Source: Sphingobacterium faecale (GTDB lineage Bacteria > Bacteroidota > Bacteroidia > Sphingobacteriales > Sphingobacteriaceae). From it: a stretch of DNA of 64,000 nt. This document shows positions 52,927-61,051 of the stretch, piece after piece. The number at the start of each line of letters is the position of its first letter. Position 1 is the stretch's first letter. Both the position numbers and the translations under genes were made by a program. A model generated the notes under the pieces. That model saw only the letters and a list, made by a program, of their open reading frames with translations, had not been told where the DNA came from and made no database searches. The DNA is taken from positions 310,001 to 374,000 of the forward strand of contig NZ_JAERTY010000009.1 in the NCBI RefSeq assembly GCF_016746095.1, given 5' to 3'.

Positions 52927-53930
52927 TATCGCGGGATTTCTACAGACTCTACCAATTGACGAATAATATAATCGGCAGAAAAGCCTTCCATTTCCTTCTC
53001 CGGTGTAAGCTGCACACGATGCCCTAAAATTGGTGATGCTACATATTTCACATCCTCAGGAGTTACAAAATCCCGACCCTGTAGCGCTGCAAAAGCCTTT
53101 GAAGCTTCCAATAAAGCTATAGACGCACGAGGTGAGGCACCTAGACTTAAATTTGGATTGCTACGTGTCTGCACGACAATCTGCGCGATATATTGTAGTA
53201 CATCATCATGTACATAGACAAGTTTGACTAAGTGCTGAAAATGGATGACCTCTTCCTTAGACAACACCGCCTGAACTAGATCTTCCTTATTGCCTGCACG
53301 CTGCAAATGATGTTCTTTTAAAATGTTTAACTCTTGCTCAAACTCAGGATAAAGAACATCAACCTTGAATAGAAAACGGTCGAGCTGCGCCTCCGGCAAC
53401 CTGTATGTTCCCTCATGCTCAATAGGGTTTTGAGTGGCAAACACAATAAAGGGGCTAGTCATCTTGTAGGTATGACCGTCGACAGTCACTTGTTCCTCAC
53501 TCATACATTCAAATAGGGAGGCCTGCGTCTTTGCTGGAGCCCGATTGATTTCATCGATCAAAATGATATTGCCAAATATAGGCCCTTTTCTAAATTCAAA
53601 CTCATTGGTTTTCAAATCCAATATAGATGACCCTGTTACATCTGATGGCATCAAATCGGGCGTAAACTGAATTCGCTTAAAATCACTATTTATAGTCTTA
53701 GCAATAAGCTTGGCTGTCAATGTCTTAGCCACACCCGGTAATCCTTCAATAAGAGAGTGTCCACCAGCAAGAATAGATATCAACAACATATTGATAACTC
53801 GATCCTGTCCTACAATAACTTTTTTAATTTCTTGCCTTACCGCATCCAACTTATGCTGTAAAACAGTCAAATCAATCCTATTTTCAAAATCGGGAAGATA
53901 ACGGTCTGTTAGGTGATCTTGTTCGCTCAT
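52926..53930 (-). CDS. MoxR-family AAA+ ATPase
   Basis: A 334-residue ATPase. Walker A is GLPGVAKT, Walker B ILIDEINRAPAKTQASLFE, with the usual MoxR segments VFATQNPIEHEGTYRLPEAQ and LGASPRASIALLEASKAFA. MoxR proteins act as chaperones for metal insertion or assembly of complexes with von Willebrand A partners. It overlaps the DUF4350 gene by 4 bp and shares one base with the DUF58 gene, so the three are translated together. Confidence 0.93.
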   Translation of the reverse strand: MSEQDHLTDRYLPDFENRIDLTVLQHKLDAVRQEIKKVIVGQDRVINMLLISILAGGHSLIEGLPGVAKTLTAKLIAKTINSDFKRIQFTPDLMPSDVTGSSILDLKTNEFEFRKGPIFGNIILIDEINRAPAKTQASLFECMSEEQVTVDGHTYKMTSPFIVFATQNPIEHEGTYRLPEAQLDRFLFKVDVLYPEFEQELNILKEHHLQRAGNKEDLVQAVLSKEEVIHFQHLVKLVYVHDDVLQYIAQIVVQTRSNPNLSLGASPRASIALLEASKAFAALQGRDFVTPEDVKYVASPILGHRVQLTPEKEMEGFSADYIIRQLVESVEIPR

Positions 53931-55138
53931 ATCAAATTGGCTTTACTTTTAAATTCTTCTATCTTTTTATTAACATATTTTACATCTTCTGTGGAAAAAC
54001 TATCCTGTTCGCGGTAGCTTTGGAGAGAAGAGAAAAGTGTGATGGTTACTTCTAAAGGCACTCCGGATTTCATTGATAGCTGGCGCAGAAACTTACTATC
54101 AACAAGATCCATCGTTTCCAAATGGTAGCTATGTCGTATAGCATAAAGAAAATAATCTATTTTCTTCTGAACAATATTGCCCGGATCTCCATTTTCATAA
54201 TATAATGTTCCGATGGTCTTTGCGAACTCTTTTGAGAGATTAGGCTCAGGCCGCACAATCTTCACTGCCCGTTGCTCCCGCTTACTTTTAAATACGAGCA
54301 GAACAAACAGGCCAAACAGCAACAAATACCAAGCTTGGTTAAAACCCGGACTCGTCAAAATCACACGTAAAGGGGTGACCGATTGTCCAGAGTTGAAATA
54401 GTAGTCAGAAAATAAAATTTTCCTACTTTTAATCAAACGAAGAACTCTCGACACATAACTGTACCCTTCTTCTTGCAAAAGGTGATAATTGGTAAATACT
54501 TCAGGCAGCAAATGCAAATATAGCGTTCCCTTTCCGTGAGATACACGAATGAAGTTAGGAATACTCCTCCCTCTTGCATGCAGCTGACCTAAAATAGTAC
54601 AGGTCCTTGCATCAAGTTTAGAGAATACATTAAAATCATTTATCTTATCTAAATAAAGTCTTGTTGTATCTGTTCCCAAGGAATAACTAACATTTTTGTC
54701 TGTAGGAACAAATAACTTATACTGCAGAGACTCTGCTTCTATCTCCAGTGTGTCCAATAATTGCTTACCGATATAGGTAGACGCTATAAATACCTCGCCT
54801 CCTCGATCGACGAAATCCAATATTTTCTTAGCGTCCGAGTCACCATAACTCACTTGTTGATATACGTCTAGGAGTGCTGTTCCATAACCTTTAATGCTAT
54901 CTAGACGATCGACCAATTCGTATATAGTCTCCCCAAAATCTTCATACACACGATCTGGCCCCAATATGCGGGGTACTTCATTCCGAAAGACAAATAAGCC
55001 ATACGGTATTTTATCCCTGAAATTGTAGGTCTTGGTCCAGTTTATCGGACGCTTAGCCCCAGCATCAATCAGCGCTATTCCAATAGCAACAACCAATACC
55101 AGTAAAAGTCCTATTCCTATACTCTTTTTCAAGACCAC
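53927..55138 (-). CDS. DUF4350 domain protein
   Basis: A 403-residue protein with an N-terminal membrane segment (GIGLLLVLVVAIGIALIDA) and a second one near residue 275 (AWYLLLFGLFVLLVF). Between them lies a Rossmann-like extracytoplasmic domain (YGTALLDVYQQV, ILDFVDRGGEVFIAST) typical of DUF4350; the C-terminal about 110 residues are helical and probably cytoplasmic. It is a constant partner of the MoxR/DUF58 group in Bacteroidetes to my knowledge; molecular role unknown. Overlaps both neighbours by 4-10 bp. Confidence 0.8.
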   Translation of the reverse strand: MVLKKSIGIGLLLVLVVAIGIALIDAGAKRPINWTKTYNFRDKIPYGLFVFRNEVPRILGPDRVYEDFGETIYELVDRLDSIKGYGTALLDVYQQVSYGDSDAKKILDFVDRGGEVFIASTYIGKQLLDTLEIEAESLQYKLFVPTDKNVSYSLGTDTTRLYLDKINDFNVFSKLDARTCTILGQLHARGRSIPNFIRVSHGKGTLYLHLLPEVFTNYHLLQEEGYSYVSRVLRLIKSRKILFSDYYFNSGQSVTPLRVILTSPGFNQAWYLLLFGLFVLLVFKSKREQRAVKIVRPEPNLSKEFAKTIGTLYYENGDPGNIVQKKIDYFLYAIRHSYHLETMDLVDSKFLRQLSMKSGVPLEVTITLFSSLQSYREQDSFSTEDVKYVNKKIEEFKSKANLI

Positions 55139-55866
55139 CTCCTTTGAAATTGGACAAAACGTTCTTCATACTTGGTGTAAGAGTTCTCCGTAATAGTAAA
55201 ACCACCAAACCATACATAATCAAATACCGAAGCACAATCTAGAAAATCAGCTTTCAGCATCGCATTATCGACTTGCTCCATCAATTCACTATTCGTCTTG
55301 GATTGATTCCACTGTACAATCCCCTTTCTACCCAAGAGCTGAATGTTCATCAAATGTAGGTAACGTATAGCCAAAGCATAATTCTTTTGTTGCAAAGCTT
55401 CAGACAGATAGGTAGCAACATCCACCTGTAAAAGATTTTTCTCTATAAAGTCTATTTGCCGCTCTTCTTCCTCCTCCTTTTGATGATGTATGTACACCTG
55501 CTTACGGGATAAGAAGAATTTATAGATCAAAAACACAAAGATAACAGCTCCGATAATGGCTAGTACATTAACAATCCCTTCGTTAAAATTATGCTTAGGA
55601 GTAGGAAAAAGACTGGATATGAAAGCACCAATGCGATCAATCAGTTTGTCAAAAAAACTCAGTTTATCTGAAATACTTTCTATATACTCAAACTCTTTAC
55701 TTTGGTATCTTGACAGCATAGCGTCATACGATGGCAATGTATCCCCTATTACCATCTTGTCCTTGGGGATAGAATCATAATATCCCGATTTCCAATATTC
55801 GTAGATCGGAGCAGTACGCTCCCCATTCAAAGTATCAACAGTTGCATCCTGCAGAACATTAAACAT
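55129..55866 (-). CDS. DUF4129 domain protein
   Basis: A 245-residue protein with one central membrane helix (about 100-118, VLAIIGAVIFVFLIYKFFL), a Lys/Glu-rich turn and the DUF4129 helical domain in the C-terminal half (YLSEALQQKNYALAIRYLHL, TNSELMEQV, VFDYVWFGGF). The N-terminal half is probably periplasmic. DUF4129 is often fused to transglutaminase-like proteins or encoded beside MoxR/DUF58, as here. Function unknown. Overlaps the downstream DUF4350 gene by 10 bp. Confidence 0.78.
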   Translation of the reverse strand: MFNVLQDATVDTLNGERTAPIYEYWKSGYYDSIPKDKMVIGDTLPSYDAMLSRYQSKEFEYIESISDKLSFFDKLIDRIGAFISSLFPTPKHNFNEGIVNVLAIIGAVIFVFLIYKFFLSRKQVYIHHQKEEEEERQIDFIEKNLLQVDVATYLSEALQQKNYALAIRYLHLMNIQLLGRKGIVQWNQSKTNSELMEQVDNAMLKADFLDCASVFDYVWFGGFTITENSYTKYEERFVQFQRRWS

Positions 55867-56776
55867 TCTTCCTCCTCCCTATCTTATGGATTTTTTCAAA
55901 AACATCTTCACCGAAACGAAGCTCTTTGGCCGTTTCATAAATAATTCCGTAACTGATCACCGATAACATGTAGTAGATAATAAAAAAAACGGTCAGCATT
56001 GTACTTCCAAAAGTCACCAGTATCTTGCCTATATAGGTTTCAAAAAAATCATTGCTGAAGCCTACATAATTATAAGCTATCAACCCCAAAATGATAAGAG
56101 GAACTATGCTCATCAAGGTCATTAACGAGCGAAATAAAAAAGTAACAACATAAGAGGCTAAGCCATATTCGGCAATCTTTTCTTTAAGCATCGAAAAGGC
56201 TGAAGTATAAGTGTCAAAAAGGTCATAATAATTCTCCCGATATAACATAAATGCCGTAAAAAACCACAGTCCTAATATGGCAAAAACAATGCCTACAGCA
56301 ATAGATCCGACGAAAGGAATCAAGGCCGAAATAAATACTACAAAACCGATTGGAATAAGCAGAATAACGCCAACAACTACACTCCCTAGTAAAAAGCGGA
56401 AGTATTTGCTACTTTGACTCTTAAACGCTACCCATATATCCTTATAGGAAAACGCGAGATCTCTTCGATCCCTTAGCAGGATAAAATACTCTATAGTAAA
56501 TCCAAAAGCAAGGACACCGATAATCAGCATACACAACGCCGCTAATCCAAGAGTGATCAACATATCCACAATCTCGCCCGAACTATAATCAGCATTTAAG
56601 TTAAGTTGTGTAGAGATATAATAGCCCACAAGCAACATTAGGCACAGTGGACCGATCAACATCCGCAACAGCTCTCGCGTCAGGTGTCCCCAAATTATTT
56701 TTAGTAGGTTGATAAAGTCCTGTACAAACTCTCCTACTCTACGCTCTCGCTTAAATTCGAATTCGCTTAACTCCAT
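55859..56776 (-). CDS. multi-pass membrane protein of the MoxR cluster
   Basis: A 305-residue membrane protein with about six hydrophobic segments (for example LIGPLCLMLLVGYYIS, LAALCMLIIGVLAFGFTIEYF, FLLGSVVVGVILLIPIGFVV, AVGIVFAILGLWFFTAFML). I recognise no catalytic motif. Its place between the SpoIIM-like and DUF4129 genes, with 8-10 bp overlaps on both sides, ties it to the MoxR/DUF58 group. Possibly a scaffold in the inner membrane. Confidence 0.7.
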   Translation of the reverse strand: MELSEFEFKRERRVGEFVQDFINLLKIIWGHLTRELLRMLIGPLCLMLLVGYYISTQLNLNADYSSGEIVDMLITLGLAALCMLIIGVLAFGFTIEYFILLRDRRDLAFSYKDIWVAFKSQSSKYFRFLLGSVVVGVILLIPIGFVVFISALIPFVGSIAVGIVFAILGLWFFTAFMLYRENYYDLFDTYTSAFSMLKEKIAEYGLASYVVTFLFRSLMTLMSIVPLIILGLIAYNYVGFSNDFFETYIGKILVTFGSTMLTVFFIIYYMLSVISYGIIYETAKELRFGEDVFEKIHKIGRRKNV

Positions 56777-57729
56777 TTATACCTACTTGCTAATTGTCGG
56801 GGTCTAATGATATAACAATAAATAATAGCGATCGTCGAAACCAAGATAATACATACACATAGCCAAATCGAAAATTGGTAGTAACGTGTGACAAACCCCT
56901 CCAGTGTACCTGCGATAATAAAAAAGGGCACTGTACTGATCAAAACTTTTGATGCTTGCTTTGTCGCGGCTTTAAAGGAGTCCAATCGGCTATAAGATTT
57001 TGGGAAAAGGATACTATTGCCCATAGCAAGGCCACAACCTCCAGCAATTATAATAACGGAAAGCTCAATCGTACCGTGTATCCATATTGCAGATATGGCT
57101 TCCGGCAATACGTCGTACTTATAAAATAGATAGTGAAAAGTTCCTACCATAATTCCATTACTGAATAGGATATAACCTGTACCTAAACTAAAAAAGGCGC
57201 CTAAGATGAAGGCGTAAAAGGCAACTTTTACATTGTTAATGGTTATAGCCAGTGCTCCTCCCCAATTGCTTCCATCCTGATAGACGCCAGCAGGATTTCC
57301 GGCCTTAATATTATCGACCGTCATATTGACATAATGATCACCTAAAATGAGACGGACAAACCCCTCATCGTATTGAGCGGATACAAAACCAATGAGGCTG
57401 GCAAATAAAAAAATCAATAGTGAATACAATAAAGGTCGTCGTATGGACCAGATCGCTTCAAAAACTTCAACCTTAAAAAAATGGGATATTTTGTTATTAG
57501 AGGATTTTTGATCCTTATAGATCAGCTGATGCGCACGAATAGAAAGCTCATTGAGATATTGCTTGGTCTTACTTTGCGGATAAAAAGTCTGCGCATATGC
57601 TAGATCATTCGTCAGTTCGATATAGTTAGATGCCAATGTATCGGGATTCACATCACCTTTATTCGTCAAATTATTTTCTATTGACAACCATTTTTCTTTA
57701 TTTCGTTCTATAAAGGATGCTTCTCGCAT
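56767..57729 (-). CDS. stage II sporulation protein M-like (SpoIIM/DUF95) membrane protein
   Basis: A 320-residue membrane protein, helical cytoplasmic N-terminus then about six hydrophobic segments; the family core is seen in NVKVAFYAFILGAFFSLGTG and GTIELSVIIIAGGCGLAMG, with His and Glu in the conserved helix. I choose ATG 57729 (MREASFIERNKEKW) because a promoter-like 18-mer lies at 57754-57771, inside the longer ORF that would begin at 57789. In non-sporulating bacteria SpoIIM-like proteins are found with MoxR and RDD genes, as here. First gene of the operon through DUF58. Confidence 0.82.
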   Translation of the reverse strand: MREASFIERNKEKWLSIENNLTNKGDVNPDTLASNYIELTNDLAYAQTFYPQSKTKQYLNELSIRAHQLIYKDQKSSNNKISHFFKVEVFEAIWSIRRPLLYSLLIFLFASLIGFVSAQYDEGFVRLILGDHYVNMTVDNIKAGNPAGVYQDGSNWGGALAITINNVKVAFYAFILGAFFSLGTGYILFSNGIMVGTFHYLFYKYDVLPEAISAIWIHGTIELSVIIIAGGCGLAMGNSILFPKSYSRLDSFKAATKQASKVLISTVPFFIIAGTLEGFVTRYYQFSIWLCVCIILVSTIAIIYCYIIRPRQLASRYKWS

Positions 57730-57752
57730 AAACTTAAGATTACAGCTCGCTA

Positions 57753-57771
57753 TAAACTTAGATAAAATGCT
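57753..57771 (-). promoter_or_regulatory. promoter-like 18-mer before SpoIIM-like gene
   Basis: Contains TAAGTTTA (57760-57753), near TAnnTTTG, within an 18-mer identical to the one in the pgi promoter, and at the same distance (about 25 nt) from the start codon. Confidence 0.5.
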
Positions 57772-57881
57772 GCGTATTCCCGAATACAAAGAAAAAATAA
57801 TCTATCAAAATCTTATAATGACACAGAATCTAGAGCTTTTGTAACCTAGTAATTAACATAACTCCGTAACTTCACATCGAT

Positions 57882-58613
57882 ATGAACAAACTGCTGATCA
57901 ACACTCCTCAAAACGTAAACTTCGAATACAAGTTAGCTTCTGTTGGTTCACGCTGTATGGCCTTTGGCTTGGATTATGGAATCATGATACTGTATGCTAT
58001 CTTCATGTTTACAGTACTTCCCAAAACGGGCGTATTCAACTCAAACGATCCTTGGCTTAGCTGGGGAGTCTCCTCTTTTGTGACCTTACCTATATTTCTA
58101 TATCCTCTTATTCTGGAGACATTAATGGAAGGACAGACTATCGGAAAGCGGATTATGAAAATAAAAGTTGTCAAGATTGATGGCACCCGAGCTACTTTCT
58201 ATCAATATTTTATACGCTGGGTCTGTAATGCCATAGACATATTCATGAGTATGGGAGGCTTGGGACTCACGAGCATCATCCTAACGCAAAAAAGTCAGCG
58301 TATCGGAGATATAGCCGCTGAAACAGCCGTCATCAATATCAAAGAGGATATTGGCTTAAAAGAAACACTATTTGAAGAAATTACGGCTACCCACGCTATT
58401 ACATACCCAGAAGTGATTAAACTAACCGATCGGGATCTCAATGAAATCAAAGAAATATACCATACTGGATTCCGCAGAAAAAATTATACAATCATACAAG
58501 CATTGGCAGCCAAGGTTGAAATCCTACTGGGCGTAAAGGCAAATATACACCCAGAGGACTTTATAAGTCAAGTAATCAAAGACCATTACTACATGTTCAA
58601 AGAACAGAGTTAA
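57882..58613 (+). CDS. RDD family membrane protein
   Basis: A 243-residue protein with the RDD layout: Arg and Asp residues in the first two helices (LASVGSRCMAFGLDYGIMILY), the segment EGQTIGKRIMKIKVVKIDG, and the third helical region RWVCNAIDIFMSMGGLGL with its Asp. A helical C-terminal domain of about 95 residues follows. Divergent from the SpoIIM-like gene and commonly linked with that cluster. RDD proteins have been proposed as ion exchangers; not shown here. Confidence 0.85.
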   Translation: MNKLLINTPQNVNFEYKLASVGSRCMAFGLDYGIMILYAIFMFTVLPKTGVFNSNDPWLSWGVSSFVTLPIFLYPLILETLMEGQTIGKRIMKIKVVKIDGTRATFYQYFIRWVCNAIDIFMSMGGLGLTSIILTQKSQRIGDIAAETAVINIKEDIGLKETLFEEITATHAITYPEVIKLTDRDLNEIKEIYHTGFRRKNYTIIQALAAKVEILLGVKANIHPEDFISQVIKDHYYMFKEQS

Positions 58614-58631
58614 TGATTAATGTGTAGAGCG

Positions 58632-58655
58632 GGCGAATCAGCGAATTTGCAAATC
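58632..58655. repeat. degenerate octamer tandem repeat
   Basis: Three 8-nt units GGCGAATC, AGCGAATT, TGCAAATC: the same unit as at 21664-21695, here between the convergent RDD and fabD genes. Confidence 0.65.
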
Positions 58656-58666
58656 TGCCCGAACCC

Positions 58667-58687
58667 ATCACTAATCACTAGTCACTA
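58667..58687. repeat. heptamer tandem repeat reaching into fabD
   Basis: Three units ATCACTA, ATCACTA, GTCACTA. The fabD stop codon (58680-58678) and its last codons lie inside the repeat. Confidence 0.65.
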
Positions 58688-59568
58688 ATAACCGCAGATG
58701 AGGTATGAGCTTGTCTATCGACTTTTTTGACAAGTCCTTGCAAAACATTACCTGGCCCTACTTCTACAAAGGACTCCACTCCATCAGCAAGCATATGCTG
58801 AACGGTTTGAGTCCATCTCACAGCACCTGTTAATTGAGCAATAAGATTTTCTTTGATCTTAGCAGGATCTGTATAAGGCTTAGCATCTACATTCTGGTAA
58901 ATCGGACAAGTTGGAGCCGTGATAGTAGTGGCTTCTATTGCAGCCTGCAATTCGACCTTTGCGGGCTCCATCAGTGGGGAGTGAAAAGCGCCTCCGACAT
59001 TCAGTTTCAACGCACGTTTTGCGCCAGCCTCGGTCAATAATGCACAGGCTTTGTCTATCCCTGCGATGGATCCCGAAATGACTAACTGACCCGGGCAGTT
59101 ATAGTTTGCTGGAACTACAACATCCTCCACCTGTGCACAGACACGTTCAACGGTTTCGTCGTCCAATCCAAGAATCGCCGCCATGGTGGAAGGCTCGACC
59201 TCACATGCCTTTTGCATCGCATTTGCTCGTTGTGCTACAAGCTTCAATCCGTCTTCGAATGACAGCGCTCCAGCTGCAACCAAAGCGGAGAATTCACCTA
59301 AAGAGTGTCCTGCGACCATAGCAGGGTTAAAGCTATCTCCCAGCGCCTTTGCAAGAATAACAGAATGCAAAAATATAGCAGGCTGTGTCACTTTCGTTTG
59401 TTTAAGATCTTCATCCGTACCGGAGAACATGATGTCCGTGATACGGAAACCCAAAATATCATTAGCCTGTTCAAATAGCGATTTTGTTTCTGCGTTCAGG
59501 TTATAAAGATCTTGTCCCATTCCAACAAATTGGGCTCCTTGACCTGGAAAAATGTAAGCTGTGTTCAT
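58678..59568 (-). CDS. fabD: malonyl-CoA-acyl carrier protein transacylase
   Basis: A 296-residue enzyme that transfers malonyl from CoA to ACP for fatty acid synthesis. FPGQGAQFVGMG (7-18), catalytic Ser89 in VAGHSLGEFSAL, Arg114 and His196 in GGAFHSPLM are all in place. The last residues and stop codon are formed by a heptamer repeat, so the exact C-terminus may vary between strains. Own -7 box upstream, inside the end of the M16 gene. Confidence 0.96.
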   Translation of the reverse strand: MNTAYIFPGQGAQFVGMGQDLYNLNAETKSLFEQANDILGFRITDIMFSGTDEDLKQTKVTQPAIFLHSVILAKALGDSFNPAMVAGHSLGEFSALVAAGALSFEDGLKLVAQRANAMQKACEVEPSTMAAILGLDDETVERVCAQVEDVVVPANYNCPGQLVISGSIAGIDKACALLTEAGAKRALKLNVGGAFHSPLMEPAKVELQAAIEATTITAPTCPIYQNVDAKPYTDPAKIKENLIAQLTGAVRWTQTVQHMLADGVESFVEVGPGNVLQGLVKKVDRQAHTSSAVISD

Positions 59569-59640
59569 ATGTGAATAATTATTTATGAAGGTTTGACTTT
59601 GAGTAACAGATCAGTCCGTTGACACATCACTTTAAGGTAT

Positions 59641-59648
59641 CAAAGATA
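59641..59648 (-). promoter_or_regulatory. -7 box of fabD
   Basis: Minus-strand TATCTTTG matches TAnnTTTG, about 72 nt before the fabD start; a TTTA at 59674-59671 could be the -33 element (22 nt spacing). Confidence 0.45.
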
Positions 59649-59649
59649 G

Positions 59650-60882
59650 CTACTTTTCGGGCATAAATTTTAAAGAAACCAGGTGCTTTTCATCAAAGAA
59701 TATATTTGATAATTCGAAAAGGTCCGATGCCGTGACTTTATCAATACACGTCAATACATCCGCCAAAGAAATAACCCGACCATAATCAATAATATTTTTT
59801 GCCTCGGCGACAACCATACTCATCCTATTTTCTTCAGCTAATGCAATCTGCCCTTTAAATTTCTGCTTTGCTCTAGTCAATTGATATTCGGAAACGGGCG
59901 TATTTTTAAGCTTATTAAGCTCTTTGAAAACTAATGAAACGGCCTTATTTAGTTTCTCCTCATCGGTACCCAAATAAATACTAATACTTCCCGTATCCTT
60001 ATACATCGCAAAGTTGGACTCGATCGTGTAAGCTATACCATACTTTTCGCGAATCCCAAGATTAAGGATGGAACTCATACCGTAGCCGCCTAACATATTG
60101 TTAAGTAAGAGTAGTGCGGTCTTCCGGTCATCGTAGACTCCAAAAGTCTGCCCCCCCAACATATAATGTGCTTGATTGATTGGTTTTTCAACAATCTGAT
60201 TAATGTTGTTTACAACGGGGACAACTTGTGTCGGGCTATCCAAGAGATTCGGTTTTATTTTTCCAAAAATACGCTCCGCCAATCGTTGCACTTGGGTCAA
60301 AGAATAATCCCCCGAAATAGCGATAACGATCTCCGAGGTATTGTAGGTCTCCTGCATAAAACGAAGAATGTCCAATTTCGTGATGGACTTTAAATCGTCT
60401 TCTAAACCTAATATATTATGTCCCAACCCAGACCCCTGAAATAAAAGATCTTCAAAATCATCCATTATCGATTCTTCAGGACTATCCAGATAAGAAGCAA
60501 TTTCATCCAACACAACACCTCTTTCCTTTTCTATTTCTGCCTCAGGAAAAGTAGAGTGAAATAAGACATCTTCAAAAAGGTCTAATGCCCGTTCCAAATA
60601 GGGATTCAGGAACGAAGCGTGCAAACAAGTGTATTCTTTTGTGGTATAGGCATTCAAATCGCCTCCAACGTGTTCCAAACGATTCAAAATCTGATTGGTC
60701 GACCGTTTTTCAGTACGCTTGAAAACAAGGTGTTCAATAAAATGAGCCATCCCAAACTTCCCCTCCTGCTCATTCCTAGATCCGGTATTTACGAGAATAC
60801 AGCTATGGGTGATAACTGACTTTTGAAAATGCAATAATATGCGTATACCGTTATCCAATTGGATAAGATTGTACTCCTTCAT
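59650..60882 (-). CDS. M16 family zinc metallopeptidase
   Basis: A 410-residue peptidase of the processing-peptidase-like class. The inverted zinc motif HFIEH (His47, Glu50, His51) is intact, with the third ligand glutamate in the following EAEIEKERGVVLDE helix. Two homologous halves are seen, the second without the zinc motif, as is normal for the roughly 400-residue subfamily. No signal peptide, so probably cytoplasmic. A -7 box candidate TAACTTTG (60916-60909) lies 26 nt upstream. Substrate unknown. Confidence 0.9.
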   Translation of the reverse strand: MKEYNLIQLDNGIRILLHFQKSVITHSCILVNTGSRNEQEGKFGMAHFIEHLVFKRTEKRSTNQILNRLEHVGGDLNAYTTKEYTCLHASFLNPYLERALDLFEDVLFHSTFPEAEIEKERGVVLDEIASYLDSPEESIMDDFEDLLFQGSGLGHNILGLEDDLKSITKLDILRFMQETYNTSEIVIAISGDYSLTQVQRLAERIFGKIKPNLLDSPTQVVPVVNNINQIVEKPINQAHYMLGGQTFGVYDDRKTALLLLNNMLGGYGMSSILNLGIREKYGIAYTIESNFAMYKDTGSISIYLGTDEEKLNKAVSLVFKELNKLKNTPVSEYQLTRAKQKFKGQIALAEENRMSMVVAEAKNIIDYGRVISLADVLTCIDKVTASDLFELSNIFFDEKHLVSLKFMPEK

Positions 60883-60908
60883 TCAGATGGATTTTTTAAT
60901 AATGAATG

Positions 60909-60916
60909 CAAAGTTA
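60909..60916 (-). promoter_or_regulatory. -7 box of M16 peptidase gene
   Basis: Minus-strand TAACTTTG matches TAnnTTTG; no good -33 element seen. Confidence 0.4.
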
Positions 60917-60987
60917 CGTAATAAAAGACAAACCTACAGCATAGGCTACCCAAAGCCACTTTCGACAAAAGGCTCAATTGATGATAG

Positions 60988-61027
60988 AAAAAAAGGCACC
61001 AAAATCCTCACGCGGATCAAGGTGCCT
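60988..61027 (-). terminator. terminator of the outer membrane protein gene
   Basis: Stem AGGCACC / GGTGCCT with an inner ATCC / GGAT pairing, followed on the minus strand by a T7 run, 25 nt after the stop. Confidence 0.85.
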
Positions 61028-61051
61028 GATTTGTATCCTGGCAAACTATTT

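Noticed and set aside
57730..57789. N-terminal extension of the SpoIIM-like protein
   Set aside because: The segment contains a promoter-like 18-mer shared with pgi; the start at 57729 is more likely.
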